Of a stretch of DNA of 64,000 nucleotides, positions 7,495-14,747 are shown piece after piece. The position numbers were made by a program, and so were the translations under genes. Location of the stretch: assembly GCF_900114015.1 (NCBI RefSeq), contig NZ_FORN01000020.1, forward strand, positions 1 to 64,000, in the 5' to 3' direction. Numbering within the stretch: the stretch's first letter is position 1; each line of letters starts with the position of its first letter. The notes beneath the pieces are model-generated. The model was not told the DNA's origin. It worked only from the letters and a program-made list of their open reading frames with translations, and searched no databases. The stretch comes from Caulobacter sp. UNC279MFTsu5.1. Its GTDB lineage: Bacteria; Pseudomonadota; Alphaproteobacteria; Caulobacterales; Caulobacteraceae.

Positions 7495-7523
7495 ATAACT
7501 AGTGCGGCGGGATGGCCAATCAA
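7495..7523 (-). promoter_or_regulatory. Sigma70-like promoter for the sRNA candidate
   Basis: On the minus strand, TTGATT (7523-7518) and AGTTAT (7500-7495) are 17 bases apart, a good housekeeping-type match with a start near 7488. No gene is visible between here and the hydrolase gene at 7759 (7524-7758), apart from short GC-rich inverted repeats. Confidence 0.4.
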
Positions 7524-7758
7524 GGGCAAGGGCGTCGCCTCCTGCGGTGAAGCTGTGGAGAACGCCCGGCTGCACGCAAAGCAAGCATCCGGGCGATCGG
7601 CGCCCAAACCCTGGGCGACGGCGTTTGGATCGAGGAGTGAACCGAACGCCGCGGATCAGTCCCGCCACGGGTTGATTCGACCTCGCCGGGCGCCGACATG
7701 GACAGTCTGCCCCGGGCCGGCTAAGCCTCCCACCGCTCGACGGCCAAGGTGAAGACCG

Positions 7759-8667
7759 ATGAACGCGCCCCTGACCAGCGTCTTCGCCGAACGCGTGGCC
7801 GGCGCCCATCGCTTCGGCCTGGAACGGGTCCGTCGGGCCGTGCGCTTCGCCGTCGCCCATCGTGACCGCAAGCTTCCGCGCCTGGCCCAGATCCGCAACC
7901 TCGACTATCCGGCCGCCAGCGGAAAGCGCGCCGCCCGACTCTATGTGCCTCTGCACGCCGCCGTGGTGGGTCCGGCGGTCCTGTTCTTCCACGGCGGCGG
8001 CTTCGTGATCTCGGACATCGAGACCCACGACGCCCTCTGCCAGCGCCTGGCCGACGCCGCTGGGGTCCGCGTCCTGTCGGCGGCCTACGGCCTGGCGCCC
8101 GAGCATCCCTTTCCTTCGCAGATCGAGGACGCCCGGGCGGCCTTCGCCTGGATGCTGGACCAAGCCGCCGACCTGGGGATCGACGTCGATCGCCTAGCGG
8201 TGGCCGGCGATAGCGCCGGGGCCTATCTGGCCGCCACGGTGGCGAGCGAGGCCAACGCCCGCCAGACCAGGGCGGTGAAGGCCCAGGGCCTGTTCTATCC
8301 GCTGGTCCATCTGGACGACGAGATCTGGGCCCAGACCCTGCTGCGGGACGCCCGGCTGATCGGTCGGCTGGCCGTCGCCTACATCAACGCTCAGCTGGCC
8401 GACGCCCGCGCGCCTTCCCTGCTGGACGCCGTCGGCCCGGCCACGCCGCCGACCTTCCTGGTCAGCGGCGCCCTGCTCGACCCCGTCCACCCGGACGCGG
8501 TGGCCTACGCCAAGGCCCTGGAGGCGGCGGGCGTGCCCGTCGAACTGAAGGCCTATCCGGGCCAGGCCCACGGCTTCGTCAACTTCACCCATGTGCTGCC
8601 CGTGGCGGTCGAGGCCGTCGCGGCGCTTGGCGAGCGGCTGGGGAAGGCGCTACGAGACGGCGCATGA
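7759..8667 (+). CDS. Alpha/beta hydrolase, hormone-sensitive-lipase family
   Basis: This is a 302-aa cytoplasmic esterase of the HSL (family IV) group. The oxyanion motif HGGG is at residues 78-81, and the nucleophile S152 lies in GDSAG. The acid is in the LLDPVHPDA block near residue 240 and the histidine is in GQAHGFVNF. No signal peptide is present. It hydrolyses short-chain acyl esters in known relatives. It opens a three-gene run: the next gene's ATG overlaps its TGA (8664-8667), and that gene in turn overlaps arfB. Confidence 0.88.
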   Translation: MNAPLTSVFAERVAGAHRFGLERVRRAVRFAVAHRDRKLPRLAQIRNLDYPAASGKRAARLYVPLHAAVVGPAVLFFHGGGFVISDIETHDALCQRLADAAGVRVLSAAYGLAPEHPFPSQIEDARAAFAWMLDQAADLGIDVDRLAVAGDSAGAYLAATVASEANARQTRAVKAQGLFYPLVHLDDEIWAQTLLRDARLIGRLAVAYINAQLADARAPSLLDAVGPATPPTFLVSGALLDPVHPDAVAYAKALEAAGVPVELKAYPGQAHGFVNFTHVLPVAVEAVAALGERLGKALRDGA

Positions 8668-9137
8668 CCTCCGTCCCTCATAAAACGACCCTCTACATCG
8701 ACGCCGACGCCTGCCCGGTGAAGGACGAAGTCTACAAGGTCGCCGCCCGCTATGGCCTCAAGACCTTCGTGGTCTCCAACAGCTGGATCCGCGTCCCGCT
8801 GACGCCCGCGATCGAGCAGATCGTGGTCGACGCCGGTCCCGACGTCGCCGACGACTGGATCGCCGAGCGGGCCGGCCCCGGCGACGTGGTGATCACCAAC
8901 GACATTCCGCTGGCCGACCGGGTGCTGAAGGCCGGCGGCCAGGCGCTGGGCACGACGGGTCGCCTGTTCACCGTCGACACCATCGGTTCGGCCCTGGCCT
9001 CGCGAATGATCGGCGAGCACCTGCGCTCGATGGGCGAAACCACCAGCGGTCCCAAGGCCTTCGGACCCGCCGATCGCTCCAAGTTCCTGCAGGCGCTGGA
9101 CACCGCGGTGGTCAAGGCCAGGCGCGTGGTCCGATGA
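8664..9137 (+). CDS. YaiI/YqxD (UPF0178, DUF188) family protein
   Basis: This 157-aa protein matches the UPF0178 family. It has the opening LYIDADACPVKDEVYKVA, a central DDWIAERAGPGDVVITNDI block, and RGRLFT-like (TGRLFTVDTIG) plus GGPKAF-like (TSGPKAF) motifs towards the end. The conserved aspartates recall PIN-like nuclease folds, but no activity is established for the family. It overlaps the hydrolase upstream and arfB downstream by ATGA junctions, so the three are co-translated. Confidence 0.9.
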   Translation: MTSVPHKTTLYIDADACPVKDEVYKVAARYGLKTFVVSNSWIRVPLTPAIEQIVVDAGPDVADDWIAERAGPGDVVITNDIPLADRVLKAGGQALGTTGRLFTVDTIGSALASRMIGEHLRSMGETTSGPKAFGPADRSKFLQALDTAVVKARRVVR

Positions 9138-9556
9138 TCGAGATCACCTCGTGGCTGCGGATCGAGGACGACGAGATCGTCGAGAAGGCCGCGCGCGCAT
9201 CGGGTCCCGGCGGGCAGCATGTCAACAAGACCAGCACGGCGATCGAGCTGCGCTTCGACGTGCGCAACTCCCCCACCCTGCCCGAGGACGTGAAGACGCG
9301 GCTGGAGGCCTTGGCCGGCAGTCGGCTGACCCAGGACGGCGTGCTCGTCCTGTTCGCCCAGGGCAGCCGGTCTCAGGAGATGAACCGCCAGGAGGCCCGC
9401 GACCGGCTGGTCGAGCTTCTCCGCCGCGCGACGGAGAAGCCCAAGCCCCGTCGTCCGACCAAGCCCACCTATTCCAGCAAGCTCAAGCGGCTGGAGACCA
9501 AAGGCAAGCGGGCTGGCGTCAAGGCGTTGCGCGGCCGTCCGAAGGGCGACGATTAA
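9134..9556 (+). CDS. arfB: Ribosome-rescue peptidyl-tRNA hydrolase ArfB
   Basis: ArfB (YaeJ) frees ribosomes stalled at mRNA ends by hydrolysing peptidyl-tRNA. The catalytic GGQ is at residues 26-28 within ASGPGGQHVNKTST. The RF1 domain covers residues 5-105, and a Lys/Arg-rich C-terminal tail (from about residue 105) is the part that enters the mRNA channel in known structures. The length of 140 aa is typical. It is coupled to the YaiI gene by ATGA. With smpB also in this window, both main rescue routes are represented, although the tmRNA gene itself was not found. Confidence 0.93.
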   Translation: MIEITSWLRIEDDEIVEKAARASGPGGQHVNKTSTAIELRFDVRNSPTLPEDVKTRLEALAGSRLTQDGVLVLFAQGSRSQEMNRQEARDRLVELLRRATEKPKPRRPTKPTYSSKLKRLETKGKRAGVKALRGRPKGDD

Positions 9557-9572
9557 ACCGGGGGCTGGTCGC

Positions 9573-10109
9573 CTAGCCCCAATTCCAGATCGGCTCCACC
9601 GGGGTGGGTCCATACGACAGCACCTCGTGCTTCCACTCTGGCTCGGTGATCAATCCGCCGAGGATCTTCTGGAGATAGGTCGCGAGGTTGGCCTGCTCCT
9701 CCTCCGTGAGCTCGGCGCAGACTTCCTGGTTGATCGGGTGGATGTCCTCGCGGATCCGTCCCAGGATTTCCCGGCCTTCCACGGTCAGGCGAACCACCAC
9801 CTTGCGACGGTCCGAGGCCTGGGTTCCGCGCTCGACCAGGCCGTCGCGGATCAGGCCGTCTATCGAACGGGTCAAGGTCGTGCGGTCGGCGGCCGACAGC
9901 CGCGCCAGGCGCGTCATCGAGCACTCGCCGAACCGCGCCAGCGACGCCAGCGCCACCCACTTGGCGAAGCTCAAGCCGTGCTGCGCGATGCAGTCGGCCG
10001 CCAGGGCGCGCCGGTGCTGCTCGGTCTGGTACATCAGATAGCTGACATAGGTCGGCAACGGCAAACCGCGGTCCTCCCCTTGTTCCTGCTCTGACATGGT
10101 TCCCCCCAC
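9573..10109 (-). CDS. MarR-family transcriptional regulator
   Basis: This is a 178-aa winged-helix repressor. The recognition region MTRLARLSAADRTTLTRSIDGLIRDGLVER and the wing DRRKVVVRLT are clear at about residues 62-105. The C-terminal helix EEQANLATYLQKIL is the dimer arm. MarR proteins usually bind a palindrome near their own promoter and respond to phenolic ligands. The ATG is at 10109. No divergent target gene is adjacent, so its regulon is unclear. The 250-bp upstream region holds a GAACATTGTTC palindrome at 10239-10249 that could be its operator. Confidence 0.88.
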   Translation of the reverse strand: MGGTMSEQEQGEDRGLPLPTYVSYLMYQTEQHRRALAADCIAQHGLSFAKWVALASLARFGECSMTRLARLSAADRTTLTRSIDGLIRDGLVERGTQASDRRKVVVRLTVEGREILGRIREDIHPINQEVCAELTEEEQANLATYLQKILGGLITEPEWKHEVLSYGPTPVEPIWNWG

Positions 10110-10238
10110 GCCAAATGGCGCGCCTTCATGTCACACGCGGAAGCCATACACAATCACGGCTCCGCTTGTTCACGCGCGGGTGCGCGCATCTGCATGCATT
10201 TGAAACGCCGCGCCGGTCCGCTTGGCGTGAACGACGGC

Positions 10239-10249
10239 GAACATTGTTC
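10239..10249. promoter_or_regulatory. Palindrome upstream of the MarR gene
   Basis: GAACATTGTTC is an 11-bp inverted repeat with a single central base. It lies 130 bp before the MarR start, which is rather far for an operator. It is recorded as a possible autoregulatory site only. Confidence 0.2.
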
Positions 10250-10291
10250 GATCGTGGCTAACGTCACGCTAACCATACGGTTCCAGACGAG

Positions 10292-10330
10292 ACGGCCCCC
10301 GCGAACAGGTTCGCGGGGGCCGTGCATTTT
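10292..10330. terminator. Strong GC hairpin, possible terminator
   Basis: A stem of about 14 bp (CGGCCCCCGCGAAC with GTTCGCGGGGGCCG) lies 38 bp beyond the stop of the 77-aa gene. A short T-rich tail (GCATTTTC) follows on the plus strand only, while that gene is on the minus strand. It could be a rho-independent site for plus-strand transcription or an mRNA 3'-end stabiliser. Confidence 0.45.
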
Positions 10331-10359
10331 CTCACCCTTGGAAGGGTCTAGTTGTCGGA

Positions 10360-10593
10360 TCAGGCGGCGTAGCTGGCGATCGCGTCCGGGATCGTGGCGT
10401 TGCGCGCGCGGGCCCGGCTCAACCAGTCGTCGGGATAGGTCTCGCGCACCACGATCGACTTGAACTGCCCGACGGGGATGCGGGTGTGCTCGCCGGGATT
10501 GAGGTCGCGCGACACCGAATGGCCGGCGAACTCTTCGATGATGGTGATCACCTGGCTGCTGCCGGCGGTGTTTTCGATCAAGACCATGTTCAT
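10360..10593 (-). CDS. 77-aa hypothetical protein downstream of GcrA paralogue
   Basis: This short soluble protein begins MNMVLIENTAGSSQVI and has alternating beta-type hydrophobics in its first half. A charged helix (YPDDWLSRARARNATIPDAI) fills its second half. No signal, membrane helix or known domain is seen. AGGA lies about 9 bases before the ATG at 10593. It follows the GcrA-like gene by 35 bp on the same strand, so the two are probably co-transcribed. Its function is unknown. Confidence 0.65.
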   Translation of the reverse strand: MNMVLIENTAGSSQVITIIEEFAGHSVSRDLNPGEHTRIPVGQFKSIVVRETYPDDWLSRARARNATIPDAIASYAA

Positions 10594-10628
10594 GGGGGTG
10601 TCCTGGTGCTTGGGTTCGGCGCTGGGCG

Positions 10629-11117
10629 TCAGGCGGTGTGAAACTCGAGGGCGGCCGGCTGGCGGGCCCAGGCCTTGACCTCGGACGGCGAGACCAGCTT
10701 GCGGAAGGCGCCGCGGGCGTGATCGTCGCAGTAGGAGCCGCGGGCGGTCTTCTCGCGACCGCAGAAGCCGAAGTCGTGGGAGTCAGGATTGCCGATCGGC
10801 CAGCGGCAGGAATGGGTCTCCAGGCCCAGGATGTCCGCGGTCGGCGCCATCTCGGCGATCTCAAGCAGGCGAAGAGCCGAGCGTTGGGCGGGAGCCGCCT
10901 CGCCGACCACGCGGGCGCGGGGCTGGGCTCGAACGGCGGTCCGCACCGCCGTGCGCTGACGGACGGGGACGTCGCGGACGGTGATGCCCAGACGGTGCAC
11001 CTTGCCGATCACCGCGCTGCGGCTGACGCCCCCAAGTTGGCGCGCCACTTGGCTGGCGCTCATGCCCTCGAGCCACAGCTTGCGAAGCGTGGCGGTGCGC
11101 TCTTCGTTCCAGTCCAT
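10629..11117 (-). CDS. GcrA-family cell-cycle regulator paralogue
   Basis: GcrA proteins bind CcrM-methylated GAnTC sites and sigma70 RNA polymerase to activate cell-cycle genes. This 162-aa member keeps the N-terminal helix-turn-helix block (WNEERTATLRKLW, then SASQVARQLGG, SAVIGKVHRLG, residues 2-45). It also keeps the C-terminal polymerase-contact block (CRWPIGNPDSHDFGFCG, near residue 104) and a CDDHAR tail. The linker is Arg/Ala-rich and differs from the Caulobacter crescentus GcrA I recall, so I treat it as a paralogue rather than the essential gcrA. The upstream DNA (11118-11340) is distinctly AT-richer than its surroundings. Confidence 0.85.
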   Translation of the reverse strand: MDWNEERTATLRKLWLEGMSASQVARQLGGVSRSAVIGKVHRLGITVRDVPVRQRTAVRTAVRAQPRARVVGEAAPAQRSALRLLEIAEMAPTADILGLETHSCRWPIGNPDSHDFGFCGREKTARGSYCDDHARGAFRKLVSPSEVKAWARQPAALEFHTA

Positions 11118-11298
11118 GATGTTATTTTCCTACCCGGTCGCCGGAGCAGCCCCTCCGGCGCCTTCCTGGGTACGTTTATGGTTAATTCTGGTCAATTTTT
11201 TATGTGCATACCCACGGTTTGTAATCGGGCATTTTGCTTTTACATTCTGTGGGATAACGCGCGTTGTCGCAGGGCGTTCTTTGAAACGTGGCGAGACC

Positions 11299-11324
11299 TT
11301 GACCGGATAACGACGTTATATATT
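11299..11324 (+). promoter_or_regulatory. Possible promoter for the cytochrome c gene
   Basis: TTGACC (11299-11304) and TATATT (11319-11324) lie within an AT-rich patch 87 bp before the cytochrome gene. The spacer is 14 bases, short for a general sigma70 site but within the range tolerated by Caulobacter-type promoters. The same patch must also hold the minus-strand promoter of the GcrA-like gene. Confidence 0.3.
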
Positions 11325-11410
11325 GGATGCGAAACCCACAGTTGGGCCAGAAAATGAATGCGGCGCCGCGCCGCACAGCTTGCGGCATAATGTCAGTCAG
11401 GGATCAGTAC

Positions 11411-11926
11411 ATGCGTCAGTTTCACGTCGCCGCCGCGGCGGTCGTTTGTGTCCTTTTGGCCGGTTGCTCGAAGCCCGGCGCGGGGGGCTCCGACAGCGGA
11501 TCGGCGAGTTCGACGCCGTCGGCGGACGCCGCGCCCGCTCCCGCGCCGACCGACGCGGAGAAGCAGGCCCTGCTGGCCGCCCTCCCCGCGCCGTACAACA
11601 CCGGCGACCTGATGAACGGCCAGAGCAAGTTCGCCCTCTGCCGGTCCTGCCACACGATTACCGAAAACGGACCGAACATGACCGGTCCCAATCTCTATGG
11701 CGTGTTCGGGCGCAAGGCGGGCAGCAAGCCCGACTACAAATATTCGCCCGTCGTCGCGAGCGCCGGCTTCGATTGGGACGCCGAGCACCTCGACAAGTGG
11801 CTGGACAATCCACGCGGCTTCATGCCGGGGACCAAGATGACCTTCGCGGGCCTGCACGATCCCAAGGACCGCGTCGACCTGATCGCCTATCTTAAGGTCG
11901 AGACGGGCTACAAACCCGGGAGCTGA
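11411..11926 (+). CDS. Lipoprotein class I cytochrome c
   Basis: This 171-aa monohaem c-type cytochrome is probably anchored by lipid to the periplasmic face of a membrane. The signal ends in the lipobox LAGC with C19 as the lipidated residue. A Ser/Ala/Pro linker follows. The haem-binding site is C77-R-S-C80-H81, and the distal ligand is probably the methionine in GFMPGTKM near residue 138. The fold resembles mitochondrial-type or CycM cytochromes that donate electrons to terminal oxidases. The start at 11411 gives a proper lipoprotein signal and follows AGGGA; the frame is open to 11327, but that would bury the signal. Confidence 0.88.
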   Translation: MRQFHVAAAAVVCVLLAGCSKPGAGGSDSGSASSTPSADAAPAPAPTDAEKQALLAALPAPYNTGDLMNGQSKFALCRSCHTITENGPNMTGPNLYGVFGRKAGSKPDYKYSPVVASAGFDWDAEHLDKWLDNPRGFMPGTKMTFAGLHDPKDRVDLIAYLKVETGYKPGS

Positions 11927-12008
11927 TCGGATGATGGAGTCGCCCTTTCCGCCGACCAAGACCTGGAACGCCGAAGGCGGACGCGACTCTGGCTGGATCG
12001 GCTAGCCG

Positions 12009-12362
12009 ATGCCCGCCCGCCGCCGCCTGCTGGTCCAGGTCTATGACGCCTTCAACGCGCGGGATCTCGAGGGCCTGGGTCAGGCCTTCCATGCCCAAGT
12101 CGAATGGCCCGACCTGCTGGACGGCGGCGCGCTGCACGGCCGCCAGACGGTGGTCGACTATTTCCGCCGTCAGTTCGCCTTGATGCGAGCCGACGCCCGG
12201 ATCATCGACATCACGCCGGTCGGCGAGGATCAGGCGATCGTCCACGTGCAGTACGCCGTCCGCGACGCCCAGGGCGGGCTGTGGTCGGACACCCAGGTGC
12301 GCCTGCGCTTCAGCTTCGAGGACGGCCTGATCCGCCGCATGACGATCGTGCACGGGCTGTAG
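12009..12362 (+). CDS. SnoaL/NTF2-like small protein
   Basis: A 117-aa single-domain protein with the NTF2-like cone fold pattern: an N-terminal helix (LLVQVYDAFNARD), the segment FHAQVEWPDLLDGG, and alternating beta strands to the end (RLRFSFEDGLIRRMTIVHG). Family members are isomerases, cyclases or binding proteins, and no catalytic set can be assigned here. It follows the cytochrome gene by 82 bp on the same strand and is convergent with the transketolase-like gene 9 bp away. Confidence 0.8.
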   Translation: MPARRRLLVQVYDAFNARDLEGLGQAFHAQVEWPDLLDGGALHGRQTVVDYFRRQFALMRADARIIDITPVGEDQAIVHVQYAVRDAQGGLWSDTQVRLRFSFEDGLIRRMTIVHGL

Positions 12363-12371
12363 GCCGCCGGC

Positions 12372-14732
12372 CTACAACAACAAATCGGCGCAGGCGTCGA
12401 GGATCGCATCGGCGTCCAGGCGGTGCTTGGCGTAGAGGTCGGGCAGGTCGCCCGACTGGCCGAACGCCTCCAGCCCCAGCGCCCGCAGCCGCATGCCGCG
12501 CACGGAGCCCAGCCAGGACAGGGTCGGGGGCGCGCCGTCGATCACCGTCACCAGGCCCGCGTCACGGGACAGCGGCGCCAGCAGCGTTTCGATGGTCGAG
12601 ACGCGCGGCCCGCCGTTGGTCCAGCGCGAACGGCCGGCGGCGGTCCAGTCACGATGCAGGACGTCGGCCGAGGTCACCGCCAGCAGGCCGGCGCCCGGCT
12701 CGTCCTCCAGCACCGCCTCGAACGCCGCCAGCGCCTCCGGGGCCAAAGCGCCGGCATAGGCGATAGTCAGGCGCGCGCCGGGCGCCGGCGGACGCAGCCA
12801 ATAGGCGCCGTCGACCACGCCCTGACGCCAGGCGTCGTCCGCGCGCTCCGGCTGGGCGATCACCCGGGTCGACAGCCGCAGATAGGTCGAGGCTCCGTGC
12901 TCGGCCTGGATCTGGCCAAAGGCGTGGGCCATCAGCACCGCCGTCTCGTCGGCGAAGGCCGGCTCATAGCTGTCCAGGCCCGGCTGGCTCATGCCGATCA
13001 GCGGCGAACCGATCGACTGGTGCGCGCCGCCTTCAGGGGCGAGCGTCAGACCCGACGGCGTGGCGACCAGCAGGAAGCGGGCGTCCTGGTAGCAGGCGTA
13101 GTTCAGCGCATCGAGGCCGCGGGCGATGAAGGGGTCGTAGAGCGTGCCGACCGGGAACAGTCGCTCACCGAACAACGGCGCGGTCAGGCCCAGAGCCGCC
13201 AGGGCGATGAACAGATTGTTCTCGGCGATGCCCAGTTCGACATGCTGGCCGGTCTCGGCCTTGGACCACACCTGGGCCGAGGGGATCCGCCGGCGCTTGA
13301 AGACGTCCTCGTGCGCCCGCCGCTGGAACACGCCCCGACGGTTCACGAAGCCGCCGAGATTGGTCGAGACCGTGACGTCCGGCGATGTCGTCACCACCCG
13401 GCCGGCGAACTCGTCGTCGCGACGGGCGATCTCGAACATCACCTTGCCGAACGCCGCCTGGGTGGACTGCTCGCCGCCCCCGGCGCCGGCGAGGGGAGCC
13501 AGCAGTTCGTCGGCGGTGGGAATGACAATGGCCGGCGCGACATGATCGCGCTCGACATTGGCGGCGAAGGGCGCGCGCGCGACCAAGCCCTTCAGCGCCG
13601 TATGCTCGGCCGCCGACAGACCCGAGAACGCGTCCCACTCCTCGCCCTCGACCACGCCCAGCCGCGCGCGCAGCTCGGCGATCTGGGCCTCGGTCATCAG
13701 GCCGGCATGGTTGTCCTTGTGGCCCTGGAACGGCAGGCGCAGGCCCTTGACCGTGTAGGCGATGAAGAACCGAGGCGCGTCGTCCTGGCTGGCCCGTTCG
13801 AAGGCCTCCAGGATGGTCTCCATGCAGTGGCCGCCCAGCTCGGTCATCAGTTCGCCGAGATCGACATCCTTGTAGGCCGCGATCAGCTTCAGGGCGTCGG
13901 CGTCGCCGGCCAGATCGGTGTTCAGCCGCTCGCGCCAGGCCGCGCCGCCTTGGTAGCTGAGCGCCGCGTAGAGGTCGTTGGGGGCGGTCTCGATCCATTG
14001 CCGCAGCGCCGCGCCTCCGGGCTTGGCGAAGGCTTCGCGCTGGCGCCTGGACCATTTCAGCGTCTCCACCGTCCAGCCGGCGGCCTCGAAGATCTCGCCG
14101 TACCGGGTGAACATCCGGTCCTGAGTGGTCGCGTCCAGGCTCTGGCGATTGTAGTCGACGATCCACCAGGTGTTGCGGATGTCGTGCTTGCAGGCCTCGA
14201 TCAGGGCCTCGTAGATGTTGCCCTCGTCCAACTCGGCGTCGCCCAGCAGCGAGATCATCCGCCCCATCCGCTCGGGCTTCACCGCGCCGCGCGCCGCCAG
14301 GTAGTCCTGGGTCAGCGAGGCGAAGGCGGTCATGGCCACGCCCAGGCCGACCGAGCCGGTCGAAAAGTCGACGTCGTCGGTGTCCTTTGTCCGCGAGGGG
14401 TAGGACTGGGCGCCGCCCAGGGCGCGGAAGGCCTTCAGCTTCTCCAGGCTCTGGCGGCCGAACAGGTGCTGGATGGCGTGGAACACCGGGCTGGCGTGCG
14501 GCTTGACAGCGACGCGGTCCTGCGGCCGCAGCGCCTTCATGTAGAGCGCCGTCATCAGGGTGGTCATCGAGGCGCAGGACGCCTGGTGGCCGCCGACCTT
14601 CAGCCCATCGCGGCTTTCACGCAGATGGTTGGCGTTGTGGATCGTCCACGATGCCAGCCAGAGAATGCGTTCTTCGATGCGACGCAGGAGCGCAAGCTCC
14701 TGCCGCTTCGCCGCCAGAATGGCTTCAGCCAT
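12372..14732 (-). CDS. Transketolase-like / homodimeric E1-type thiamine-diphosphate enzyme
   Basis: This 786-aa ThDP enzyme has the full transketolase layout. The ThDP/Mg motif is GDAELDEGN (164-172) followed by NRQ (195-197). The pyrimidine-binding domain covers about residues 430-600 and includes VELGIAENNLF with the conserved Glu, and a C-terminal domain follows. Its opening and the GDxELDEGN form are closer to AceE-like E1 proteins than to TktA or DXP synthase, so oxo-acid decarboxylation or ketol transfer are both possible. It begins 15 bp after the RND permease on the same strand, an unexpected partner. Confidence 0.82.
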   Translation of the reverse strand: MAEAILAAKRQELALLRRIEERILWLASWTIHNANHLRESRDGLKVGGHQASCASMTTLMTALYMKALRPQDRVAVKPHASPVFHAIQHLFGRQSLEKLKAFRALGGAQSYPSRTKDTDDVDFSTGSVGLGVAMTAFASLTQDYLAARGAVKPERMGRMISLLGDAELDEGNIYEALIEACKHDIRNTWWIVDYNRQSLDATTQDRMFTRYGEIFEAAGWTVETLKWSRRQREAFAKPGGAALRQWIETAPNDLYAALSYQGGAAWRERLNTDLAGDADALKLIAAYKDVDLGELMTELGGHCMETILEAFERASQDDAPRFFIAYTVKGLRLPFQGHKDNHAGLMTEAQIAELRARLGVVEGEEWDAFSGLSAAEHTALKGLVARAPFAANVERDHVAPAIVIPTADELLAPLAGAGGGEQSTQAAFGKVMFEIARRDDEFAGRVVTTSPDVTVSTNLGGFVNRRGVFQRRAHEDVFKRRRIPSAQVWSKAETGQHVELGIAENNLFIALAALGLTAPLFGERLFPVGTLYDPFIARGLDALNYACYQDARFLLVATPSGLTLAPEGGAHQSIGSPLIGMSQPGLDSYEPAFADETAVLMAHAFGQIQAEHGASTYLRLSTRVIAQPERADDAWRQGVVDGAYWLRPPAPGARLTIAYAGALAPEALAAFEAVLEDEPGAGLLAVTSADVLHRDWTAAGRSRWTNGGPRVSTIETLLAPLSRDAGLVTVIDGAPPTLSWLGSVRGMRLRALGLEAFGQSGDLPDLYAKHRLDADAILDACADLLL

Positions 14733-14747
14733 GCTTCCTCACCCGGT

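Noticed and set aside
10229-10242. GAAC-N6-GAAC, resembling a LexA box upstream of marR
   Set aside because: The spacing is six, not seven, and the site is over 100 bp from the gene.
11931-12005. A 24-codon ORF between the cytochrome c and SnoaL-like genes
   Set aside because: It has no RBS or conserved feature, and such short frames are common by chance; it was not strong enough to list.
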